From contig JAFMSR010000008.1 in assembly GCA_022818135.1 (NCBI GenBank), forward strand, positions 28,876,935 to 28,940,934: a stretch of 64,000 bases of DNA. Reading direction: 5' to 3'. Positions within the stretch are counted from its first letter, which is position 1. Every line of letters begins with the position of its first letter. The stretch is from Saxidomus purpurata. Its lineage: Eukaryota; Mollusca; Bivalvia; Venerida; Veneridae. The notes beneath the pieces are model-generated. The model was not told where the DNA came from. It ran no database searches and saw nothing but the letters and a program-made list of their open reading frames with translations. Positions 21,431 through 30,978 of this stretch are shown here, one piece after another. Position numbers and translations under genes: made by a program.

Positions 21431-22735
21431 ATGCCCAACATTGAAATTGACCCCAACAGCATCCTGAAATTACTCCAAAACCTAAAAGTGGATAAGGCTG
21501 CTGGCCCAGATATGATTAAGCCCATTGTCTTGAAGGAGCTCTGCCATGAGATCCTTGACAAAGTATCACTAATCTTTAAAAGATCACTTAACACTGGTCA
21601 ACTCCCATCCAATTTGACGAAGGCAGATGTTGCTCAACTATTCAAAAAAGATGATACTAGTGACCTTGCTAACTACAGACCCGTATCGCTAACTTGTATT
21701 CTATGTAAACTCCAAGAACACATAATTGCATCTAGCCTATCCATGCATCTCTCAAAACACAACATACACTATGAGCTGCAACATGGGTGCCTTGAAAGAT
21801 TGTCCTGTAAGACTCAGTTCATTGAGCTAGTTGAAGAAATATCCAAAAACCTTTCCTCTGGTAAACAGACCGACCTTGTCCTACTTGATTTTAGTAAAGC
21901 CTTCGACAAAGTCAACCATCTAAAATTATTACTTAAACTCCTGGAGCATGGTGTCTCCAGTCAAACTGTGTCATGGATCCAGTCCTTTTTAATAGGTAGA
22001 TCTCAGTCAGTAGTGGTTAACGGTTGCACGTCTGATCAAGTCCCTGTTACATCTGGGGTCCCCCAGGGCTCTGTCCTAGGACCTCTGTTGTTCCTACTCA
22101 ATATAAATGATCTCCCTGACACATTTACCTCCCATGTGCGGCTTTTTGCTGATGATACTGCCGTTTACCTTGCAGTTACTTGCCTTTCTGATTGTCAAAG
22201 GTTACAAAATGATCTCTCTAAGCTAGAAACATGGGAAAAACTTAGGGACATGGAATTTAACCCTAGTAAATGCCAGGTCCTCCATATTACACGTAGCAGA
22301 AAACCCATCCAGTTCCCATATAAGCTCCATGGTCAAACACTCTCACCAGTTAAGGATGCAAAATACCTTGGTTTAGACATCAGCCAAGATCTCAGCTGGA
22401 ATACACACATCTCAAGAATAACAACAAATGCAAACAGAACACTAGGCTTTCTCAAACGTAACATCAAAACAAAACATGAAAATATCAAATCACTCTCTTA
22501 CAAAACATTAGTCAGACCACAACTAGAGTATGCATCATCTGTATGGTCACCACACACCCAGGTTAATATTCACAAGCTGGAGATGGTCCAGCGACGCACA
22601 ATCAGATGGGTAAAAAATGATTATTCCAGAGATACCAGCGTGATCTGCAGAACACCCTTAGATGGAGCACCCTTGAGAACAGGCGTCAAGCCTCCAAATT
22701 GGTTATGTTTTACAAAATATACTACAATCTTGTAG
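21431..22735 (+). pseudogene. 3' part of the interrupted LINE: reverse transcriptase
   Basis: 434 codons with DKAAGPDMIKPIVL, ANYRPVSLTC, catalytic LLDFSKAFDKVNH, the GVPQGSVLGPLLFLLNINDL motif and FADDT (FADD at residues 239-242 of this frame). This is a Jockey/CR1-like non-LTR reverse transcriptase. Near 22640 the frame shifts: the normal continuation (TLENRRQASKLVMFYKIYYN) is read in another frame, and the C-terminal LESFKQAVAQINY lies after a further break. With the Gypsy insertion upstream, the copy is dead. Confidence 0.93.
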
Positions 22736-23045
22736 CAATCTCCCTGCCCAGTTACCTAGAAGTCTGAAACAGGTTAAAATGTTATATGCTCCCCTTTAGT
22801 CTCCGCCAAACCCATGCAAACTCGCACTTCTTTAAGTACTCTTTTTTTCCCCCATACCACAGTCCTGTGGAATAGATTAACCACACATATTGCGATCCTG
22901 CCTGATCTTGAATCATTCAAACAGGCAGTGGCCCAAATCAATTATTAATCGTACAACAGTTGTTTTTAACCCTTTTATTCTTTTACTATTTTTAACAATT
23001 TTAACCGTCTTGTTTCTCTTGACTGTGAGAGCTATCTTGCAGTAG
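22736..23045 (+). pseudogene. frameshifted LINE C-terminus and 3' UTR
   Basis: Remnants of the usual C-terminal part are visible in other frames (LWNRLTTHIAILPDLESFKQ ending QINY then TAA at about 22948). A T-rich tail with CTGTGAGAGCTATCTTGCAG follows. The exact 3' end cannot be set because no target duplication was found. Confidence 0.7.
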
Positions 23046-23107
23046 TTTATTTTTTATTAACACTAGTATTCACTTTTTTCGAATACAACTATTGTACAAG
23101 TACCTGA

Positions 23108-23134
23108 ATGTGCCAATCCGAAAAAAAGCAAAGG
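23108..23134 (+). CDS. LYRM7: candidate LYRM7 exon 1 (9 codons)
   Basis: ATG then CQSEKKQR, with donor GTAAGA at 23135, joins in frame to VLSVF in exon 2. The intron would be only 71 bases. The ATG lies just 60 bases after the LINE end, so the true first exon might instead lie upstream of the retroelements; I found no better one. Confidence 0.5.
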
Positions 23135-26100
23135 GTAAGAGAATTTTTTATATCTTGCAGACAGCAAAATTCTCTGTTACTGATTTAACCATATTGTCAT
23201 TGCAGGTGCTGTCAGTATTCAAACAACTGCACAAGACAAGAAAAACAGTATTCAGAGGAGATACATATGCTTTAGGAGGTATAAGTTATTTTGCCACCTT
23301 TATAGCCAGGCTACTTACTTAGAATGTAATGTAGCTTGATTGTATGAAGTAAGATAAGATCAATGTTATTTTGAGTTGGCAAGATAAGTAATTGTATAAT
23401 ATAAGCAGTCTTTATAAAAAATGTAAGAACACACAAATTAACATTTACATTTCATGTAAATTATTTAGTAGAAATTCAGGGAAACAAATTTGGATAAATT
23501 TGAAAGTGCATCGGAGCGTAAAGTGCTGAAGGTAGGCTATTGTCAAGAAGCTACATTTCAAAACAGGAATGTAATAAAACTTCCACTGGATTTTTATTAC
23601 TTTTAGATCTTTTTACCTATACAAGTAAGATATGAATTATGCACATCTCAGACCATGACTTGTGTCTGTCTTTAATAACTTGGGTTAGAAATAAATTGGT
23701 TGTCTCTTGGCTGTCTTGTAAGAAATTTTTACAAAAGTCACTTAATATTTTCAAACAATTTTATATTTCTACAGAGGTTCGAGAAAAAATAAATGAAGAA
23801 TTCAGAAAGAATAAAGAAGTTACTGATACTAAACAGCTAGAAGAGGTAGGTGAATTTAATTACTTTATACTTGACTTAGACATGTTCTTGGCACAGGTGA
23901 GTGTAGCGTACCAGGGACCCATACAGTGATTTTTAGTTCAAAATAGCCTAATTACTATATATCAATAAGAAGGTAAACAACACAGTTCGCACATAGACCC
24001 AGTTTCAGCTTCAATTACTTCATACAGAATAGTGCATATTTATCAAAACCTATTGCATATATAGCCTACGTAATTATATTTTCCGTAAACGTTTACTTCA
24101 AGGTCCAAATGCAAACCGTTTTGTAACAGCGACTGATAGTTTCCGAAATTTTTACCATTTTTCGCCAACTTGAATAAATCTCACACATTTCGGGTGGGTC
24201 TATTTTCTATGCGCAACCGTCACTGTGGACATACAGAAGAACGGCACAACACTGCTACTTGAGCTCAGTATTCCATAGACATGTATTAGTGATGTGTAAC
24301 CTAGACTTGGTAAGACCTGGCCGATTGATGCATTATGGAAACTAGTTTTTCCCATTATCAATATGGCTGCATGTATATGTTTACAAAATATATCAACGAA
24401 ATAAAATGAATACTGTATTAACGGATCGTATTAAAACTGGAAAACTTGTGGAAATATTTATCAAATCAATTTCTACGAGCGTCGGTTGTGTAATATTTGG
24501 ATGACACAAGGCGATATTGTTTAAAAGCTTGTTAAAAGGGAAGAATTCAGTGTTAGAAATGTGTGAGATTTATTCGAGTTGACGAAAAATGTAAAAACAA
24601 TTCGGAAATTATCAGTCGCTATTTCAAAACGGTTTGCTTTTGGGCCTTGAAGTAAACTTTTACGGAAATGATAAACACTTATGCTATATATGCAATAGGT
24701 TTTAATAAATATGCATCATTCTAGATGAAGTAATTAAGGCTGAAAGTGGGTCGATGTGTAAACGGTGTTGTTTACCTTCTTATTGATATATAGTCATTAG
24801 GCTATTTTTATCTAACATTCACTGTTTGGGTCCCTGGTACGCTACACTCACCTGTGGTTCTTGGTAGCGAAGTTATGCCCACTGACTTGAAATCACTGAG
24901 AGTTATCGATTTTAGCCACAACCATACTTGATAGATATCTTAGGTGAGAAAGTTTGCAGTTTCTTACCGAGGATGGAACACTGGTTAGATAAACTGATTA
25001 CATGTAAAATAACTGAAAACACTGTATTCAGTAGCCACCTACTTTAAGGGGCCACTTTCTATATAACTCTTAAATGGTTTTTGGTTATAATATGATATCC
25101 AGTGTGGTTGCTAAGTCCCCCTCCCCCCTCACCCTCCCTAAAAACTATATGTGTTTCTGGTCTCCCTAAAAACCTTAAAGTTACCCTTCAAAACATTCCA
25201 ATTGAGTTATGATCAAAAACAAAGCTGAAAACTTAGTAAATGCTTTGAAAAGTGAGTTAAGCTGAGTTATTTCTCTTATTGAAAGATATGAATTAAAATG
25301 TATGTAACAGAAAGGGCCGAATTTCTATTTTTGACTAGCATAGATTTCCTTTATATTCAATAGGAATAAAACTGTTATACAGTATAGATTCATATACTTT
25401 TGTTAAAACTTTGACAATGATCACTTTTTAAGTAATATAAATCAGTCATTAATGTCATTCTTTAAATTATGATGGTCACTTTGAAGGGTATAATCACTTT
25501 AAACTTTTTGTCAAAGACCGGAAACATATATATTTTTTTGTTTGGCTTTAGACAGGCTTGAGCATATTCTAAAAGCTTTTACATATACAATCTGAGGTAA
25601 TATTTCAAGCCATTGCTTACAGATATTGTATTATATTTTGAACAGCTGGTCCATGAAGCAGAGGTTATTGAAAAAACCCTAAGAACAGCACTGGTGCAGG
25701 CAGAATATAACCCTGAGACTGGCAATTACAGTAAGTTGTTTTGTTGACCTATTAAAGTAGGAATTTCTAGATTCAGTCTGGACAGGTCCTCAAGTGAAAT
25801 TTTGTGTTTGTTTCAAGAAATTTTAATAATGATTTCAATGTGATTTTTACTACTACTACTGGTTCATATTCTACAACCAGACGTACACTTTAAAATCTAT
25901 TTCAAGATAACTCCGATTAAGTGTTATTATGGGAACTAAAATTTAAACAGTAGTAAGTTGGATTTTTATTCCAAAAGAACACATATTTATTAAGTTCTTG
26001 AAATAGATTTTATTGAGACCCAGTTGTGGGGTCACTAAATTGCTTTTTTATATTGACCAACTGTAACATGTTTCAGGGCAGCTAAGTTGTAAAGTTTAAT

Positions 26101-26923
26101 AGATTTGCTTAATTGTGATGTTAGCTATTGAATTTTGTTAACTGTTTCAAGTATACGGCATATTTATAAAATGTCATAGTGGCACAGAAATATTGCGGAT
26201 GTGCAGTGTGTCACTTCAAACTGACCTCACAATGTAAACATGCTTTCAGTGACTGACAAAGTAAGTGGGGAGATTTCTGATGAAATATTTACATTAAACT
26301 GTTGTTGTACTTTGTGCCATAGAAGGAAATCAAGCGTCACTTTGATTTACAACATATAATTGAAATAAACAATATAATCACATGTTTGATTTTAAGTGCG
26401 GGATTGATGGGTGTCTCAAACTAGTAAAGTTTATATTCAATTATTATTTTTAAATGGAACACCTTTTAAAACTTTTGCTTTGCTAGGTTCCATTTGTTGT
26501 GAAAAGTACATAAAGGATTTTGTCTGTTATATTTTCACATGCTGGTTTTGGAGACTTCACAATCTTAGGGTCAAGGTCATGAAAGAGGTTATGTAGCAAA
26601 CAGGTTAATTGTTTGACAGTATTTTTTATCATTTTACATACCTCATCTGTATTAGCAAGTGAAGCTGTGAAATATTGTCAGTTTTCAGACAGTATTAAAA
26701 CAATAAAAAGTTCCCTTTCATGAGACTTGCTTAAAAAATAAACTCTATCAATATATATGCAGTTTGAAGACAGGCATTATGGTGTATAATTTTTCCTTTA
26801 ATTATATTTTCAGGGATGAACATAACCAAGGACACGGAATTGCTTGAAAATAAGCCTTTTGACCCAAATGCCAAGTTGCCAAAGAGAAAACGAAGGCCAA
26901 AATGTGATGATAAAGTGTCATAA
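23108..26923 (+). CDS. LYRM7: LYRM7 orthologue, complex III assembly factor
   Basis: Five coding exons: 23108-23134 (candidate first), 23206-23278, 23775-23845, 25646-25730 and 26814-26923 with TAA at 26921-26923. Product is 121 residues (human 104). VLSVFKQLHKTRKTVFRGDT, then EKINEEFRKNKEVTDTKQLE and VEHEAE-like EAEVIEKTLRTALVQ match human LYRM7 ([46 protein letters not shown]). LYRM7/Mzm1 binds the Rieske Fe-S protein in the mitochondrial matrix and holds it until BCS1L inserts it into complex III. As in other LYRM7 proteins the LYR signature is degenerate (FKQ). A basic C-terminal tail (KRKRRPK) is an oddity. All splice phases agree. It is divergent from TMEM232; the retroelements lie just upstream. 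Confidence 0.92.
23206..23278 (+). CDS. LYRM7: LYRM7 exon 2
   Basis: Encodes VLSVFKQLHKTRKTVFRGDT then YALG plus one base; acceptor ATTGCAG, donor GTATAA. Confidence 0.93.
23775..23845 (+). CDS. LYRM7: LYRM7 exon 3
   Basis: Encodes VREKINEEFRKNKEVTDTKQ then LEE; acceptor TCTACAG, donor GTAGGT. KINEEF is the most conserved block. Confidence 0.95.
23892..24856. mobile_element. non-autonomous hAT-like foldback element in LYRM7 intron 3
   Basis: 965 bp bounded by terminal inverted repeats (CACAGGTGAGTGTAGCGTAC at the left, its complement at the right) that stay alignable for about 300 bases inward. Arms are roughly 23892-24196 and 24549-24856. Flanked by a perfect 8 bp direct repeat GTTCTTGG (23884-23891 and 24857-24864). 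An 8 bp duplication is the hAT signature. No transposase frame. It begins 46 bases downstream of the LYRM7 exon 3 donor. Confidence 0.92.
25646..25730 (+). CDS. LYRM7: LYRM7 exon 4
   Basis: Encodes LVHEAEVIEKTLRTALVQAE then YNPETGNY plus one base; acceptor GAACAG, donor GTAAGT. Confidence 0.93.
26814..26923 (+). CDS. LYRM7: LYRM7 exon 5 (last)
   Basis: Encodes MNITKDTELLENKPFDPNAK then LPKRKRRPKCDDKVS and TAA. Acceptor TATTTTCAG. Corresponds to human VPRKDLLVENVPYCD. The 3' UTR follows; ATTAAA near 26979 is one possible polyadenylation signal. Confidence 0.93.
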
Positions 26924-27379
26924 ATTAATGCAATGTGTCCAACTTTTAAAAAAATGTATTAAATCAAATGTTAGAAATTAAACTGTTTATTGACTTAGAA
27001 TTGTTTGAATTCCAGTTACCAGCAATGATCATTCTGGTTTTCCCTTCTGATGCAATCAAATTTCACAATTTTCAAGTAATGTCTATATTTTGCATATCTT
27101 GTATATCTTATTTTGTATTTGTCAATAACAGTAATAACTTGGTAAAACGTATTTCTTGTATGTTTTTAAAGCATTCACTGTGTTTTGAGTGTCATTCTTA
27201 ACCATAAACCAATGTGACCATTTAAATCAGTGTCATTTTTCAAGTGAAGAATGTGACTCTGTGGACAAAAGACCTTAATACTCTTTTATTTCTTTTGAGC
27301 TTTAAAAACAATAGATTCTGTATTTTCTTTGAAAGATGCCATGAATAAATGATAAATGTGCAAAAACAAAGGCTTTGCA
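26924..27379 (+). other. LYRM7 3' flank, no further gene seen
   Basis: AT-rich sequence, presumably 3' UTR then intergenic. A 77-codon open frame at 26968-27201 has no recognisable features. Confidence 0.5.
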
Positions 27380-27830
27380 TGCATATATATTTGTACAAAA
27401 GGGCAATAACTCTATAAATGTGAAATATAGGTATGTAACCTGTCTATTGTAGCTATTATAGGGTATACCAACTGGAGTTTCAGTGTAGCACCACCATGAA
27501 ATATTACACTTTCTAACTGAACATTTTGTACAAAAGGGCAATAACTCTATAAAATGTAAAACAATGTTATTTAATTTGTCATTATGATAATTATCATGCG
27601 TGATTCCTATGTAGCTTTTTGTTAAGTACAACAGGGCAATAACTCTATAAAATGTAAAACAACTTTATATAATTTGTCATTATGATTATTCTTGTGTCAA
27701 TGAACATGTTGATTAGGTTGAAGCTGAGTAGCACAAGTCAAGTAATACTTTACTTTGTGTAAGATGGGACAGGAAGGATGGACAGTACAACATGCATGAT
27801 TCCTATATAGCCCCCAGGGGGATATAAGAA
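27380..27830 (+). repeat. degenerate tandem-core dispersed repeat
   Basis: Three copies of GTACAAAAGGGCAATAACTC / TATAAAATGTAAAACAA starting near 27393, 27528 and 27625, followed by a possible tip ATATAGCCCCCAGGGGGATAT near 27808. Similar in design to the other tandem-core repeats here, with different sequence. Confidence 0.6.
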
Positions 27831-28941
27831 TACAGTTTATTTTCTGTTTTATGAATCTTTAGTGTGCAAAACAAGCTTCTTGTTAAATCCAAACTTATTA
27901 AGCACCGAGGTCAGAGTTCAAATGTCTCTTCCATTGCATTTAGTGAACTTGCCCCAACAAGATTTTTTATGCAACTTTGTGCTCAAACAGTCATTAAATC
28001 AAACAGAAATGCTGGTAGTTCGCATCCTTGATTGTAGCCTCAATATTTCGACTGCAAGACCGACCAATTTTACAAACTGATATTGCATAGTGGTCTACCT
28101 CGATTGAGGAGTGTGAAATTAGCAGGGCTTTTTCAGTATCCGTTGAATTTTGATATTCTTCAAGGATATTGTGCTGTGTGGAATAGAACTTGTATGTCAA
28201 GGCAAGTTTAGCACTTCCTATATATAGCCTAGCCAAACGCTGTCGTAGCAACAGTAACTATTGTCCTTCATCGCATATAAATACATCTCCACGACTAACA
28301 TCCTTATAGTAGAAACACCTGTGAATACTGTTTACCAACAGTAGTCTTTGTTCACAGGTTTGACTGTAGATGTTTAAATATTTAAAATATACCAACGTTA
28401 ACAAATAACACACCTTAACTGGTACTAGCTCCTCCATGCTGTTACATATCTAGCGTCCCGAGACGACATTTATGGGCGAGTTCCATCATGTAATCTGGTG
28501 TCCATATATTCCCAATGATGCTGATGATAGCAGTGCTACTGACTAGTACCCAGGATAATACCAAAAGGGTTCTTGGGCTTACCAATATCATTCAAACATT
28601 TTTGTGTTGTTTTTTGTGTCCATTCTGTCCATATACCTAAACTATCAGCAGGACTGCCCCTGCTGTTGGTAAGTGTTGTGAAACAATTTTATGAGCTGTA
28701 TAAATGTTAGAAATAGGAGCCCAATTTTAAAGCTTTTGCCATGTTAAGGACTGATGTGGCCAAAACTGGACAACATGTTTTCCAAACCCAAGGAAGGCAC
28801 TGCCAATAGTAGCATGTTGCCATAGACAAATCTAAACCCAAAAGCCACAACTGGATGGTAAAGGCTATAGAAGTTCAGGTCTGTGTATGGCTCTTCACTG
28901 ATTTAGGGTCATGGGTAAGAATCTTGCAACTAACCTCGATC
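27831..28941. other. intergenic; contains the reverse copy of a dispersed repeat
   Basis: 28018-28090 is the reverse complement of the repeat at 14779-14880 (TGAGGCT and GACCGACCAATTTTAC in common). No exon or RNA gene is recognised in the rest. Confidence 0.5.
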
Positions 28942-30205
28942 TTTATTATACCCCTGAAATGAAGTTTAGGGTGGTATAATTTCATAGGAGACACCTGGTG
29001 GTTGGTTGGTTGGTCAAGCAGTCCGTTGCATTTTCCTTGTCCAGAGCATAACTTAAAAACTACTGGATGGAATTCAATACAACTTCATACATTGGTCAAG
29101 CACATTGAGAGGAAGTGCAGTGCACAAGAACCATAACTCCATCTTTACTAATTACAGAGTTATCACCCTTTGTTACTTTTCCTTGTCTGGAGCATAACTT
29201 GAAAACTACTGGTTGGAATTCAATACAACTTCATACAATGGTCTAGCACAATGAGAGGAAGTGCACTGTACATAAAGAACCATAAATCTATCTTAAGTAA
29301 TAACAGAGTTATTGCCCTTTGTTAACTTTCCATGTCCAGAGCACGTACTGGTTGGAATTCAATACAACTTCAATGGTCAAGTACATTGAGAGAAAGTGAA
29401 GTGCACAGGAACCAGAACTCTATCTTGACTCATTACAGAGTTATTGCCCTTTGTTACTTTTCCTTGTCCAGAGTGTAACTTGAAAACTACTGGTTCGAAT
29501 TCACTACAACTTCATACAATGGTCAAGCAAAATTGGAAGAAGTGCAGTGCACAAGAACCATACAGTTATCTTGACTAATTACAGAGTTATCACCCTTTGT
29601 TACTTTACCTTGTCTGGAGCATAACTTGAAAACTACTGGTTGGAATTCAATACAACTTCATACAATGGTCAAGTACATTGAGAGAAAGTGCAGTGCACAG
29701 GAACCATAAATCTATCTTGAGTAATAACAGAGTTCTTGCCCTTTGTTATTTTTCCATGTCCAGAGTATGTACTGGTTGGAATTCAATACAACTTCATACA
29801 ATGGTCAAGTACATTGAGAGAAAGTGCAGTGCACAGGAACCATAACTCTATCTTGACTCATTACAGAGTTATTGCCCTTTGTTACTTATTCTTGTCCAGA
29901 GTGTAATTTGAAAACTACTGGTTCGAATTCAATACAACTTCATACAATGGTCAAGCACACTAGGAAGAAGTGCAGTGCACAAGAACCATACATTTATCTT
30001 GACTAATTACAGAGTTATCACCCTTTGTTACTTTACCTTGTCTGAAGCATAACTTGAAAACTACTGGTTGGAATTCAATACAACTTCATACAATGGTCAA
30101 GTACATTGAGAGGAAGTGCAGTGCACAGGAACCATTACTCTATCTTGACTAATTACAGAGTTATTGCCCTTTGTTACTTTTCAATGTCTGTAGCATAACT
30201 TGAAA
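28942..30205 (+). repeat. tandem array of ~143 bp units with trimeric higher-order structure
   Basis: Starts with an inverted tip (TTATACCCCTG ... AGGGTGGTATAA), then about eight units with GGAATTCAATACAACTTCAT, AGTGCAGTGCACA.GAACCAT and CAGAGTTATTGCCCTTTGTTA. Variants alternate in threes: CTTGTCTGGAGC (29184, 29609, and variant CTTGTCTGAAGC at 30037), CATGTCCAGAG..GTACTGG (29330, 29752) and CTTGTCCAGAGTGTAA (29461, 29890). The repeat of trimers is 422-429 bases. Confidence 0.9.
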
Positions 30206-30978
30206 ATTTGGTTAAAGTTTTGCCTGCCAGGTACTATCATGCACATATCTCAGTAACCACTTAGAATATTGACTTGAAACTTTGAACATGTCTTAATGGG
30301 TGTCATACAGTCAAGACAGAGAACTCTTGTATAAATTTAGCACAAATTATGGCCTTTGTTTGATTTTGAAAATTTTGTTAAAGTTTTGCCTGCTAGGTAC
30401 TTTCATGCACATATCCTCAGTAACCACTTATGATATTGACTTGAAACTTTGTTCATATCTATAGCAGTGTCACACAGTCAAGTCAGATAACTCTTGTATA
30501 AATTTAGTACAAATTATGGCCCTTGTTTGACTTTGAAAATTTGGTTAAAGTTTTGCCTGCTAGGTACTATCATGCACATAATTATCTCAGTAACCACTTA
30601 TGATATTGTCTGAAGGGCTGTCACACAGTCAAGTCAGATAACTCTTGTATTAAATTAGTACAAATTATGGCCCTTGTTTGACTTTGAAAATTTAGTAAAA
30701 GTTTTGCATAAAAGGTTCTATTATGCACATATCTCAGTAACCACTTATGGTTATATCAAACTTAGCAATAGTGTTCAGGGTAACAGTTTGTATTAAACAA
30801 TTAAATTACCAAAAATTAAATATATAGTGATAGATTTTGACTTTTTTTATGATTCAACTTTCTTAGTTTATACTTAAGAGTCAGCAGATTTTTTTTTGCT
30901 ATTATACTGATAAAAGTTTTGTTTTATTAGCAAGTACCCACAATAGCCAAGCTTGCTGTCTTATGGACAGCTCTTGTT
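30206..30978 (+). mobile_element. Helentron-like tandem-core element, family 1, copy b (3' part)
   Basis: About four ~160 bp units of the type at 11338-12695 (AAAATTTGGTTAAAGTTTTGC, CATGCACATATCTCAGTAAC), in opposite orientation to that copy. Ends ACAATAGCCAAGCTTGCTGT, hairpin GCTGTC-TTATG-GACAGC and TCTTGTT at 30978. The left tip AGCTCGAC is missing; the core begins abruptly after the trimer array. Confidence 0.8.
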
